A stretch of 49,738 nucleotides of DNA from Chthonomonadaceae bacterium (lineage in GTDB: Bacteria; Armatimonadota; Chthonomonadetes; Chthonomonadales; Chthonomonadaceae). The position numbers were made by a program, and so were the translations under genes. Numbering within the stretch: position 1 is the stretch's first letter; every line of letters begins with the position of its first letter. Shown here piece by piece: positions 1-7,619 of the stretch. The notes under the pieces were generated by a model that saw only the letters and a program-made list of their open reading frames with translations, was not told where the DNA came from and ran no database searches. The DNA is taken from the NCBI GenBank assembly GCA_025054835.1, contig JANWZQ010000140.1:1-49738 (forward strand), read 5' to 3'.

Positions 1-204
1 CTGGAGGCGGGAGGGCGCTTCTATTTTGCCAAAGACAGCACGCTCGACCCGCAGTCTGCTGCCGCTTTCCTGGGGCCAGAGACACTGAAGCGTTTCTGTG
101 CCCTGAAGCGCGCCTGCGATCCGGAACACCTGCTGCAGACCGACCTGTCACGCCGGCTCTTCGGGCCCCTCTTTCATCCCCGATCACAGGCATCCTTCCC
201 CTAG
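1..204 (+). CDS. FAD-linked oxidase, C-terminal end (partial)
   Basis: Frame 1 is open from the window edge to a TAG at 202-204 and encodes the last 67 residues of a protein that starts outside the window. The visible tail begins LEAGGRFYFAKDSTL and ends with a KRACDPEHLLQTDLSRRL segment. This ending (a GGR-F-Y-x-KD motif, then DP-x-x-LL-x-x-DLxRR) is typical of vanillyl-alcohol-oxidase-type flavoenzymes such as DprE1/alditol-oxidase-like FAD-binding oxidoreductases. The FAD-binding domain itself is not visible, so substrate and pathway cannot be given. The stop codon shares the tetranucleotide CTAG with the stop of the convergent TPR gene. The family call is fairly sure, the exact enzyme is not. 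Confidence 0.6.
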   Translation: MEAGGRFYFAKDSTLDPQSAAAFLGPETLKRFCALKRACDPEHLLQTDLSRRLFGPLFHPRSQASFP

Positions 205-1265
205 AAACCGCCGATCCGCGTCATCAGATCCTCAGCAAGGTCCACCTCCACATGCAGCAGGATGCTAACCTGCTCCCGGGCATGATCGTGGTCGCCGAGT
301 GCGGCATAGACGACCCCCAGCGCATGATGCGCCTCGGCGAACCCCGGCTCACGGTTGACTGCCTGTCGCAACGCGTCACATGCGGCCTCGAGTTGACCGG
401 TACGCTGGAGTAACCGCCCCAGATTATAGTGTCCCTCGGCCCAACCGGGCGCCCGGTGCAATGCCTCCCGGTAGGCTGCTATCGCCTCCTCCAGCGTTCC
501 TGTCTGCTCCACCGCGACTGCTCGCCCCAGAAAAGCCTCTACATGCCCGGCGTGCAACGTGATTGCCCTGTCGTACGCCGTGCGCGCCTCTACCCACTGC
601 TCCTGCGCCATGTATGCGTCGCCGAGCGCCACGAGCGCCTCCGGCCAGTCGGGTCTGCGGCGCAGAGCCTCCTGATAGGCCTCCACGGCCTGTTCGTGCC
701 ATCCCAGGTTGTCGTAGATACGCCCCAGAATGAAGCTTCCTTCTGCCCATTCTGGAGCGCACTGCACCGCCTCACTGTATGCGCTGGCGACATCCGGCCA
801 CCGTCCCGGATCGTGGTAGTCCGGCCCCAGCAAGAAGCGCAGGTCCTGCCAGTCGGGCCGCAGCTGGATCGCCTGCTGGTACAGCGCCGCCGCCTCTTCA
901 TGCCGGCCAACAGCGCTGTAGGCCATGGCCAGTGACATTGCGAAGTCACTGCGCGAGGGGGCGATACTCAGAGCTTCTTCGAGAGACTGAATTGCGTCAT
1001 AGCAGTCCCCCTGCTTCTGCTGCGCCTGTCCCAGGTACCAGTACGCGTCCGCATTCTGCGGATCAAGAGCTACCACCTTATGAAATGCTGCCTCAGCCTG
1101 TGCCCACTGCCCGAGAGCGGCGTGACAGATGCCAACACGAAAGTGCGTCTCCGGGTCATCAGGATGCAGGATGATGGCCTTTTCGAACCAGCGCAGTGCC
1201 TCCCGATACTCTCGCGCATCAAGCGCATCCAATCCTTTTCCCACCCAGACTTCTGGCAGATCCAC
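201..1265 (-). CDS. TPR-repeat protein
   Basis: A 354-residue protein made almost entirely of tetratricopeptide repeats, about nine to ten 34-residue units. The recurring pattern is W/A-x-x-x-LG-x-x-Y followed by A-x-x-x-Y-x-x-A-(I/L)-x-x-x-P (for example EAYQEALRRRPDWPEALVAL). TPR arrays are protein-interaction scaffolds, and no catalytic domain or signal peptide is visible. The frame stays open upstream to 1487, but I chose the GTG at 1265 because a GGAGG sits six bases before it and the TPR pattern starts within about 15 residues. The extra upstream residues are Cys/Arg-rich and unlike a TPR. The 3' end overlaps the convergent oxidase stop. Its partner is unknown. Confidence 0.85.
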   Translation of the reverse strand: MDLPEVWVGKGLDALDAREYREALRWFEKAIILHPDDPETHFRVGICHAALGQWAQAEAAFHKVVALDPQNADAYWYLGQAQQKQGDCYDAIQSLEEALSIAPSRSDFAMSLAMAYSAVGRHEEAAALYQQAIQLRPDWQDLRFLLGPDYHDPGRWPDVASAYSEAVQCAPEWAEGSFILGRIYDNLGWHEQAVEAYQEALRRRPDWPEALVALGDAYMAQEQWVEARTAYDRAITLHAGHVEAFLGRAVAVEQTGTLEEAIAAYREALHRAPGWAEGHYNLGRLLQRTGQLEAACDALRQAVNREPGFAEAHHALGVVYAALGDHDHAREQVSILLHVEVDLAEDLMTRIGGF

Positions 1266-1774
1266 AGCGTTCCTCCGACTTTCGGCAGGTTCCGGGCAAC
1301 CACGCTCCCTGCGTCGTATTTGGGCAGAGATGCCCCCATGTCCTGCACAGGTCAACGCGATACCACATGCTCGCTCTCGCCACAGTCGCAGACCCTGTTG
1401 CATGATAAGCACAACGTCCCGGAGTACTGCAGGTACTGCTCCTACCGGGGTAAAACCAGAAAAATCTGTCGGGAGGCTTGCATGCAATGTCCAGAGCGTG
1501 TATAATATCCTGACGAACCCCCGGCATCATTTGCGCGTCCCGGTATCCCCCTCAGCCTGATCCGGTGTCTTATGTCCATGTGTAACAGAGCGAGTGGCTT
1601 CAGGCTGTTCCCCGGCGTGCTGACAACCCCGGTCTTTCCGGAATATGTTCGAAAACAGGATCCCGCACAAGGATGCGCCGCAACGGCACACTCACCTGAC
1701 AGGGTATGCGCAGTGCGGTCACGTGTCCCGGGTTCCGTGTCTGCAGACACACTACGCAAAGGTAGGAAGGGCTC
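1266..1774. other. Intergenic region between divergent TPR and lipoprotein genes
   Basis: About 510 bases without a convincing gene. It holds a sigma-70-like promoter at 1478-1506 reading right, which leaves an untranslated leader of about 260 bases before the lipoprotein ATG at 1775. Short open frames cross it on both strands, but none has an SD site or a recognisable motif. I see no riboswitch core or tRNA-like fold in the leader. Confidence 0.5.
1478..1506 (+). promoter_or_regulatory. Sigma-70-type promoter, lipoprotein gene
   Basis: TTGCAT at 1478-1483 and a perfect TATAAT at 1501-1506 are separated by 17 bases. Transcription would start near 1513. The first gene downstream on this strand is the lipoprotein at 1775, so the transcript would have an unusually long leader. 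Confidence 0.7.
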
Positions 1775-2332
1775 ATGAGGAACAGGGTGTTGTGGAATTC
1801 CCCCCGTGTCCGTTTCCCCCTCTATATGGCCTTGCTGCTGACGATGGCTGTCTCGGGCCTCTCCGGATGTGGCAGCGGGGGTGGCGGTAGCAGCGGCGGT
1901 ACCGGGGGTGGCGGTGTCGGTGGCGGCGGTATTGGCGGCGGAGGCAACGTGAACCCTAACCTGGCGACGATCAACGGCCGCGTGACAGATAACACGGGAG
2001 CGGCAGTGCGCAGCGCACGTATCACGGTGTTCACCCCGAACGGTTCCGTTGCCGCTACAGCGACTTCCGGCTCCGACGGCTCGTTCAGCGTGTTCAACGT
2101 GCCCCTGAACGCCAATCGATTCCTGGTCAATACGCCCGATCCCTCCCAGTACTACGATGTCGTGCAGTACCTGGGAGGACGCCCCTACGATACCAATCCG
2201 AACCGTTCCGGAGGCCCATGCCTGCTGCCACTGCCGACTCTGAATGCCGGTGCCAACACATTGCCTGGCACCGTCATCATCTACTCGGTGAACTCCGGCC
2301 CGCCGCCCCCACCGACTGGCAGCTGCCCGTGA
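1775..2332 (+). CDS. Glycine-rich lipoprotein with carboxypeptidase-regulatory-like domain
   Basis: A 185-residue predicted lipoprotein. A basic N-terminus, a hydrophobic stretch (about residues 15-28) and a lipobox LSGC place the lipidated cysteine at residue 32. A flexible linker of about 25 residues, mostly Gly in GGGG blocks split by Val or Ile, follows. Residues about 63-115 (INGRVTDNTGAAV, then a GSDGSFSVFNVP segment) match the beta-sandwich carboxypeptidase-regulatory-like/peptidase-associated fold that usually carries structural or binding roles on the cell surface. The tail is Pro-rich (GPPPPP). The start has AGGAAGG about five bases upstream. The envelope gene follows 89 bases downstream on the same strand. 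Binding partner unknown. Confidence 0.75.
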   Translation: MRNRVLWNSPRVRFPLYMALLLTMAVSGLSGCGSGGGGSSGGTGGGGVGGGGIGGGGNVNPNLATINGRVTDNTGAAVRSARITVFTPNGSVAATATSGSDGSFSVFNVPLNANRFLVNTPDPSQYYDVVQYLGGRPYDTNPNRSGGPCLLPLPTLNAGANTLPGTVIIYSVNSGPPPPPTGSCP

Positions 2333-2421
2333 TGCCGCGAGCGTTTCCGTGCGCTGCAGGCGCATCCGTCTGAAAGCAGGACAGTCAACCTGCTACGTTC
2401 CCGGAGAGCAGGGGGATCGGG

Positions 2422-3387
2422 TTGCGCGAGACACGCTCATGGCGGCAGAGGTGCGTTTCGGCCCTGATCTGGAGCGTGCTGTGCGGCGGGGGAGTCGGGT
2501 TGTTTTTTGCGTATCGGTGGGCAGAACACCAGCGCGCCCGCCCGGAGACTCCCCTGCCCATCGCCAGCAGTAGCAACGTGACCGTGCGCCTGCAGAACGC
2601 CCCGTTTCAGGGCTACACGGCCGGGCGGCTTGCCTGGACCCTGCGCGCAGCAGAGATCGTGCTGCAACGCGTTCCCGGCGGATCACTGGCTAACGTTGCC
2701 TCGGCCGACCTCCATGAGATCCGCGAGGGGCGTCTCTACGACATTCCTGCAGACGTTGCAGCATCCCTGCCCTCATCCGGTCCTCAGATCTCTCCGCCAT
2801 CTCCCCGTGCTGCTGCAGGGCACTCCCTGTTGTCGCCTCCACCTGTCGGTCTGAAACCCGCTGCGATATTTCGCGCCCGCTACGGGCGCTACGCTGTAGG
2901 CGCCGCGCAAACGTTCCCGCCCGAAATGAATCTCCTGTACACGGCGCAGTGGCATCTGTCGCTTGGTGGCGACGTGGAACTGCGTACCCGCCGGGGCGAC
3001 CGTCTGCATGCGGAGAGAATGACTCTGCTGGAACTGATGCATCGCCGCACCTGGAGATTAGAACGACGTGTTCTCTGTGAAGCGAACGTTGTGGTGCGCT
3101 CCGGCGATGTGGAAGTCCGATCCGCCCGTGCTGAGTTCACACCACGGGACCGCATGGTCACCTGTACCGACGGAGTGTCTGTTGCATACCGGCGGAACAC
3201 CCTGCGTGCGGAGCGCCTGATCTGGTTGCTGCAAGAACAGGCCGTGCACTGCCCGGAGACCGTGCAGGGAAGCCTGCAGGGCACTGCGTTCACCGCGCAA
3301 CGGGTCGCTATTGACTTGAAACGCCGACGGATCCGGGCAGCGCGAATACACCTGTGGATCCCGGAGGACAGGCTACCGGAGCCGTGA
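2422..3387 (+). CDS. LptC/LptA-like lipopolysaccharide-transport protein
   Basis: A 321-residue protein with one N-terminal membrane segment (about residues 13-30) and the rest outside the inner membrane. Residues about 60-110 (FQGYTAGRLAWTLRA, then VASADLHEIREGRLYD) resemble the LptC domain. Residues about 180-310 show the repeating short beta-strand pattern of OstA/LptA proteins (GDVELRTRRGDRLHAERMTL; VVVRSGDVEVRSARAEF; ERLIW). In the Lpt pathway LptC anchors to the inner-membrane LptBFG transporter and hands lipid to LptA. Here both seem joined in one chain. I chose the TTG start because AGGGGG lies five bases before it and it gives the full membrane segment. No other lpt gene is in the window. 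It implies an outer membrane. Confidence 0.6.
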   Translation: MRETRSWRQRCVSALIWSVLCGGGVGLFFAYRWAEHQRARPETPLPIASSSNVTVRLQNAPFQGYTAGRLAWTLRAAEIVLQRVPGGSLANVASADLHEIREGRLYDIPADVAASLPSSGPQISPPSPRAAAGHSLLSPPPVGLKPAAIFRARYGRYAVGAAQTFPPEMNLLYTAQWHLSLGGDVELRTRRGDRLHAERMTLLELMHRRTWRLERRVLCEANVVVRSGDVEVRSARAEFTPRDRMVTCTDGVSVAYRRNTLRAERLIWLLQEQAVHCPETVQGSLQGTAFTAQRVAIDLKRRRIRAARIHLWIPEDRLPEP

Positions 3388-3425
3388 CTCGTCCGTTCCG
3401 GTTCTGGCTACAGGAGAGAAGGACA

Positions 3426-4244
3426 ATGCTTTCAGAATCGACCGTGGTGCTCTTTTCGATCGACGGTTTGCGCCCGGACGCCCTGGCAGCAGCAGACACG
3501 CCCACCATAGATGCTTTGATGGCGCAGGGCACTTTTACATTGAACGCCCGCACCGTTATGCCGAGCGTGACCCTGCCCTGCCATACCTCCATGCTCCGGG
3601 GCGTCGACACCGCACGACATGGCATCACCACCAATATCTTCCAGCCCCTTGCCCGTCCGGTGCCCAGCGTGATCGACGTTGCCCATGCGCACCATCGCCG
3701 GACAGGCTTCTTTTTCAACTGGCCGGAATTACGCGACCTCTGCGCGCCAGGCAGTCTCAATGTGGCCCACAGTTTCAGCCCCTGCTACGATCCAGAGAGC
3801 GACTGGCTGGTCGCACGCGCCGCCGCCCGGGAGATACAGAGAGATCCTTTCGACTTTCTGTTCGTCTACCTTGGCTACACCGACGAGTGCGGCCATGCGA
3901 ACGGGTGGATGAGTTCCCCCTACCTGCAGGCCGTGGCCAATGCGGATCGGTGCATCGCGCACGTGCTGGAGGCCTGTGAGTCCTCCGGACGCCAGATCAC
4001 TGTGCTGGTCCAGAGTGACCATGGCGGGCACGATCGCTCGCATGGTACCGACTTGCCAGAAGACATAACCATCCCGTGGATCCTTTCCGGTGCGCGCGTT
4101 CGCGCCGGCACAGTCCTGAATACACCCGTTCGTATCTACGACACCTGCCCGACGCTTGCCGCCCTGCTCGGGTTACCCCTCGCCCGCGAGTGGGAAGGTC
4201 GTGTGATTGAAGAAGCGCTGGTCCCGGAAGGGTCACTCTCCTGA
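3426..4244 (+). CDS. Type I phosphodiesterase/nucleotide pyrophosphatase family protein
   Basis: A 272-residue protein of the alkaline-phosphatase superfamily, close to the nucleotide pyrophosphatase/phosphodiesterase branch. Metal and catalytic motifs appear in the expected order: FSIDGLRPDAL (first metal Asp), MPSVTLPCHTSML with the nucleophile Thr, GYTDECGHANGW (Asp and His), then QSDHGGHDRSHG (Asp-His and a final His). It has no signal peptide, so it is probably cytoplasmic, and the substrate is unknown. The ATG at 3426 was preferred because GAGAAGG lies just upstream. An upstream in-frame GTG (3354) would overlap the preceding gene by 34 bases. The 3' end overlaps the convergent phosphoribosyltransferase by 12 bases. 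Confidence 0.85.
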   Translation: MLSESTVVLFSIDGLRPDALAAADTPTIDALMAQGTFTLNARTVMPSVTLPCHTSMLRGVDTARHGITTNIFQPLARPVPSVIDVAHAHHRRTGFFFNWPELRDLCAPGSLNVAHSFSPCYDPESDWLVARAAAREIQRDPFDFLFVYLGYTDECGHANGWMSSPYLQAVANADRCIAHVLEACESSGRQITVLVQSDHGGHDRSHGTDLPEDITIPWILSGARVRAGTVLNTPVRIYDTCPTLAALLGLPLAREWEGRVIEEALVPEGSLS

Positions 4245-4946
4245 CCCGCTCTCCTGCCCGGCTTCCGGCGCAACAACCGCATGCCCCATTTCCAGACGCC
4301 GTTGCTGGAGCAGCGCTACCACCTCGGCATCGGCAACCTGTTCGAAGTCTGTGTACCAGATACCAACAGCATGAAAAGCCTCCGGGATCAGCACGCTGAC
4401 AATCTCGTCCGTCTCAGCAACCAGCCCCGGTGCGATCTGTGCGGCGCGCACCGGTACCGCGAGAACGATCCGTTGTGCCCCGGCCTGACGTACAGCCCTG
4501 ACGGCTGCCCACGCGGTCATTCCGGTAGCCAGTCCGTCGTCAACAAGCACCACCACGCGCCCGGTGACATCCGGCAGAGGGCGCCCGCCGCGGAACAGAC
4601 GGCGCCTCTCCTCCATAGCTTCCTCCTCCGCAGCAGCGATCGACGCAATCACTTCCGGTGTCAGTTGCAGCTCGGCAATGAGCGGTTCGTTCAGCACGAT
4701 CACGCCTCCCTCGGCGATTGCGCCGAAGGCCAGCTCGGGCTGCATGGGCACACCCAGCTTGTGCGCCAGCATCACTTCCAGCGGAGCGTCAAGGGAGTGT
4801 GCGACCTCATAGCCCACAGGCACGCCCCCGCGTGGCAGGGCCAGCACCAGGGAAAACGTACCCCGGAGATGCTGGAGTTGCCGGGCCAGTTGTCGCCCGG
4901 CGTCCCGTCGATCCAGAAATTTTGCCGGCCTGTAGGACAGATACAT
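4233..4946 (-). CDS. Phosphoribosyltransferase-domain protein
   Basis: A 237-residue type I phosphoribosyltransferase fold. The PRPP-binding loop is VVVLVDDGLATGMTAW (about residues 125-140), and the N-terminal part carries ALPRGGVPVGYEVA. Proteins of this class (long hood region, PRGG-x-P motif) are widespread and mostly uncharacterised. They should bind PRPP, but the base or sugar acceptor is not known. The ATG at 4946 has AGGAG about seven bases upstream. A longer frame exists but adds Cys/Arg-rich sequence with no family match. It is divergent from the sugar kinase across a 134-base region with repeats, and its end overlaps the phosphodiesterase gene. Confidence 0.85.
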   Translation of the reverse strand: MYLSYRPAKFLDRRDAGRQLARQLQHLRGTFSLVLALPRGGVPVGYEVAHSLDAPLEVMLAHKLGVPMQPELAFGAIAEGGVIVLNEPLIAELQLTPEVIASIAAAEEEAMEERRRLFRGGRPLPDVTGRVVVLVDDGLATGMTAWAAVRAVRQAGAQRIVLAVPVRAAQIAPGLVAETDEIVSVLIPEAFHAVGIWYTDFEQVADAEVVALLQQRRLEMGHAVVAPEAGQESGSGE

Positions 4947-4996
4947 GGCCCTCTCCTGACGCATTGCGCCCCTGGCAGCAAGCACCTGGGGATTTC

Positions 4997-5063
4997 GGCA
5001 CATACGAACGCAAGTCCTGCCTGCAAGCAGGTCAGGCAGGAATGCGGCCGGGCACATACGAAC
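4997..5063. promoter_or_regulatory. Paired direct repeat flanking a hairpin (possible operator)
   Basis: The 13-base sequence GGCACATACGAAC occurs at 4997-5009 and again at 5051-5063. Between them lies a perfect 9-bp inverted repeat, TCCTGCCTG at 5015-5023 and CAGGCAGGA at 5033-5041, with a 9-base loop. The element sits in the divergent gap between the phosphoribosyltransferase and the sugar kinase. It looks like a regulator-binding arrangement controlling one or both, but the regulator is unknown. Confidence 0.45.
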
Positions 5064-5080
5064 TGATGAGCAGGAGAACC

Positions 5081-6082
5081 ATGGCGACAGGAGATCGGAG
5101 GCCCGTGAACGCAGCGCGTCGCTACGATGTACTGACATTCGGAGAGACCATGCTCCGGCTCAGTCCGCCGGGATTCGGGCGGCTGGAAGAAGCGGTCTCT
5201 CTGGAGGTACGTATCGGAGGCTCCGAGTCCAACACGGCTGTTGCGGCGGCCCGTCTCGGTCTCCGGGCCGCATGGTGGAGCCGCCTGCCCGCCAGTCCTC
5301 TCGGGCGTCGTGTGGAAAACGAGATCCGCCGCTGGGGAGTGGATACATCGCACGTGCTCTGGGACCCTTCCCCGGATGCGCGCGTCGGGGTCTACTTTCT
5401 GGACTTCGGCGTTCCTCCGCGAGGGATCGACGTGTACTACGATCGCCGTGGGTCGGCTTTCAGTCAGTTAGATCCCGACGCCATGGACTTCTCCCCGGTT
5501 GCACAGGCCCATCTTTTGCATCTGACCGGTATCACGCCGGCGCTTGGCCCGAACCTGCTGGCAGTAACCCACCGGCTGATCACTGCCGCACGCCAGTCGG
5601 GCACATATATCTCTTTTGATGTGAACTATCGCGCCAAACTCTGGACACCTGAACAGGCGCGAGACACTCTGAACGTTCTCCTGCCCCGGATGGATCTTTT
5701 GCTCTGCACTCAATCCGATGCGGCTCTGTTATTCGGATGGCATGGCCCCGGCGAGACGATAGCCCGGCAGTTGCGCGCACAGTTCGGCGTGCGTGCGGCA
5801 GTCGTCACCTGCGGTAGCGAGGGCGCCCGGGCTGTGGACGATCGAGGCGAGTGGGCCTCATACTCCCCGGATCTACCTCACATCGTGGACCGTGTGGGCG
5901 CGGGAGATGCTTTCAATGCAGGCGCTCTGCTGGGCTTCCTGAATAACGATTTGCAAACGGGACTGGAGTACGGTTCGGCCATGGCGGCCCTGAAGCATAC
6001 CATGCCGGGTGACCTGCTTCTGTCCTCTCGTCAGGAGATAGAAGCCGTTCGGAGTGGCACGGCGCACAGTATCCGCCGCTGA
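5081..6082 (+). CDS. kdgK: PfkB-family sugar kinase, probably 2-keto-3-deoxygluconate kinase
   Basis: A 333-residue ribokinase-fold kinase. Visible are the N-terminal substrate motif GGSESNTAVAAARLG (about residue 46), the KDG-kinase-like segments GIDVYYDRRGSAFSQL and FDVNYRAKLW, and the ATP/catalytic motif DRVGAGDAFNAGAL near residue 270, whose Asp is the base. KDG kinase phosphorylates 2-keto-3-deoxygluconate to KDPG in uronate and sugar-acid breakdown. The matching aldolase is not in the window, so another PfkB substrate remains possible. The ATG at 5081 has AGGAG five bases upstream. An ATG at 5066 lacks an SD site. The divergent repeat element lies directly upstream. Confidence 0.75.
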   Translation: MATGDRRPVNAARRYDVLTFGETMLRLSPPGFGRLEEAVSLEVRIGGSESNTAVAAARLGLRAAWWSRLPASPLGRRVENEIRRWGVDTSHVLWDPSPDARVGVYFLDFGVPPRGIDVYYDRRGSAFSQLDPDAMDFSPVAQAHLLHLTGITPALGPNLLAVTHRLITAARQSGTYISFDVNYRAKLWTPEQARDTLNVLLPRMDLLLCTQSDAALLFGWHGPGETIARQLRAQFGVRAAVVTCGSEGARAVDDRGEWASYSPDLPHIVDRVGAGDAFNAGALLGFLNNDLQTGLEYGSAMAALKHTMPGDLLLSSRQEIEAVRSGTAHSIRR

Positions 6083-6103
6083 TGCCCGGGTAACAATGAG
6101 GCG

Positions 6104-6178
6104 GAGGCCCCTGTCTGTACGGCAACAGCCCCGATCGAGCCTCTCGTTCAGCGCCCTGCTGGTATCGATCGGGGCCTC
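6104..6178 (+). terminator. Branched inverted-repeat structure after kdgK
   Basis: CCCCGATCGA (6129-6138) pairs perfectly with TCGATCGGGG (6165-6174). An outer GAGG (6104-6107) can pair with CCTC (6175-6178), and CTGT/ACAG (6111-6114, 6125-6128) can form a small side hairpin, so a three-way junction is possible. No T-run follows. It may end the kdgK transcript or act as a site for control of the promoter immediately downstream. Confidence 0.4.
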
Positions 6179-6181
6179 TCA

Positions 6182-6190
6182 TGTTATAAC
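6182..6190 (+). promoter_or_regulatory. Extended -10 promoter, phosphatase/fructosamine kinase operon
   Basis: TGTTATAAC is an extended -10 element (TGn plus TATAAC at 6185-6190). No good -35 lies 16-18 bases upstream; that space is filled by the inverted repeat. Transcription would begin near 6197, leaving a leader of about 23 bases before the ATG at 6220. Confidence 0.45.
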
Positions 6191-6219
6191 GCGACTGCGC
6201 GCACCCTGAAGGAGCGAAA

Positions 6220-6681
6220 ATGATTCGAGTGCTGTTCGTTTGCCTGGGCAATATCTGCCGCTCTCCGATGGCAGAGGCCGTTTTCATGCATCATGTGCAC
6301 GCTGCAGGACTGGCATCACAGATTATCGCCGACTCTGCAGGAACCGGCCACTGGCATCTCGGAGAACCTCCACATCCGGGCACCATGCGCATTCTGCACG
6401 CCAGAGGCATCCCCTACGCTCACCGCGCGCGCCTGATCACCCGGCATGATCTGGAACATTTCGACTACATCCTGACAATGGACGAAATGAACTGGCAGGA
6501 CGTTCAGGAGCTGGGGCCGGGGCGGGCGAAGGTGATGCGCTTGATGGAATTCGCGCCCCATACCGGGCAGACCGAAGTGCCGGACCCGTACTATAGCGGA
6601 CGCTTTGAAGAGGTCTATCATCTGGTCAACGAGGCGACACAGGGCCTGCTGGAGTATATTCGACGGGAGCACGGTGTGTGA
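6220..6681 (+). CDS. Low-molecular-weight protein-tyrosine-phosphatase family
   Basis: A 153-residue protein, the usual family length. The catalytic P-loop is CLGNICRS, with Cys8 and Arg14 forming the C-x5-R motif. The general-acid Asp is in VPDPYY near residue 120. AAGGAG lies seven bases before the ATG. It overlaps the fructosamine kinase by four bases (GTGA). In bacteria this pairing is a known theme: such phosphatases can remove the phosphate from ribulosamine-5-phosphate or erythrulosamine-4-phosphate adducts, and the kinase then phosphorylates the sugar so that the adduct falls off. I therefore infer protein-deglycation repair rather than tyrosine signalling. The family call is firm, the role is inferred. 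Confidence 0.92.
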   Translation: MIRVLFVCLGNICRSPMAEAVFMHHVHAAGLASQIIADSAGTGHWHLGEPPHPGTMRILHARGIPYAHRARLITRHDLEHFDYILTMDEMNWQDVQELGPGRAKVMRLMEFAPHTGQTEVPDPYYSGRFEEVYHLVNEATQGLLEYIRREHGV

Positions 6682-7619
6682 ACGCGTTGCCTGAGCCCCT
6701 GCACCGTGCGATTACAAACATGCTGGGAGCACCGGTGACCGGGGCTACCCGCCTGAGCGGTGGCATGATCAATCATGCGACGCGGGTAGACACGACGCGT
6801 GGCCCGGTCTTCGTTAAGTGGCAACAGGACGCACCTCCCCGCTTCTTTGAGTCCGAAGCGACAGGCCTCCGCCTGCTCAGGCGGTTCTGCCCGTTGCGCG
6901 TTCCAGAGGTCCTTGGAAGCGGCTCCTGTCCGGTCGGTAAGAAAGGCACAGGGCGGATCGCGTTTCTTGTTCTGGAATATCTGGAGCCATGTCATCCATC
7001 CGAACCTGTGCGCTTCGCCCGGCAGTTCGGAGAAGGGCTCGCAACCCTGCACCGTGAGACATACCCGGAGTTCACAGGCGGCTTCGGACTCCCTGAGTCT
7101 GGATACATCGGGGTATTGCCGCAGATCAATGAACCACTTCCCAGCTGGCCCGAATTCTATCGCGAGCGCCGTCTGCGCGTTCAGATCGAACTGGCCCGAC
7201 AGCGCGGGCTACTCTCATCGGAGCGTGAGTTCCTGCTGATGCGCTTGCTGGAATGCGTGGAGGACCTGCTGGCGGATCTGCCCTCCCGACCGGTCCTGAT
7301 CCACGGAGACCTCTGGAGTGGCAACTACCTCGCGGTGGGTAATGAACCTGTCCTGATCGACCCGGCGGTCCACTACGCGGAGCGTGAGGTTGAAATCGCG
7401 TACATGGAACTGTTCGGTGGTTTCCCGCACGGAGTGCTCGAGGCCTACCAGGCGCACTACCCGTTGGAACCGGGCTATCGGCATCGGCGGCCGCTACATC
7501 AGCTCTACCCGCTGCTGGTGCATCTGAACCTCTTTGGAGAGACCTATGGCCCGAGCGTGGAGGCCATATGTCGGCACTACCTGCAGCAGGAACGCTCTGG
7601 AGGAGCAGCAAGGTGGTAA
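6678..7619 (+). CDS. Fructosamine kinase family protein (ketoamine 3-kinase)
   Basis: A 313-residue member of the fructosamine/ketoamine 3-kinase family, related to aminoglycoside phosphotransferases. The catalytic loop is LIHGDLWSGNYL (Asp as base, Asn for metal), followed by the metal motif LIDPAVHYAEREVEIAYMEL. Ketoamine kinases phosphorylate C3 of sugar-lysine adducts, and the unstable product breaks down and frees the amine. The GTG start overlaps the phosphatase stop by four bases, and its own 3' end overlaps the regulator start, so all three are probably translated together. The protein should be cytoplasmic. The family is clear, but the sugar adduct it prefers cannot be read from sequence. 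Confidence 0.9.
   Translation: MNALPEPLHRAITNMLGAPVTGATRLSGGMINHATRVDTTRGPVFVKWQQDAPPRFFESEATGLRLLRRFCPLRVPEVLGSGSCPVGKKGTGRIAFLVLEYLEPCHPSEPVRFARQFGEGLATLHRETYPEFTGGFGLPESGYIGVLPQINEPLPSWPEFYRERRLRVQIELARQRGLLSSEREFLLMRLLECVEDLLADLPSRPVLIHGDLWSGNYLAVGNEPVLIDPAVHYAEREVEIAYMELFGGFPHGVLEAYQAHYPLEPGYRHRRPLHQLYPLLVHLNLFGETYGPSVEAICRHYLQQERSGGAARW

Noticed and set aside
1572-1778. 68-codon plus-strand frame in the lipoprotein leader whose TGA overlaps the lipoprotein ATG
   Set aside because: The overlap looks like translational coupling, but its start has no SD site, composition is erratic and no motif is seen.
1442-2365. 307-codon minus-strand frame opposite the lipoprotein
   Set aside because: It covers the lipoprotein with a clear lipobox and SD site, and its own sequence shows no family features.
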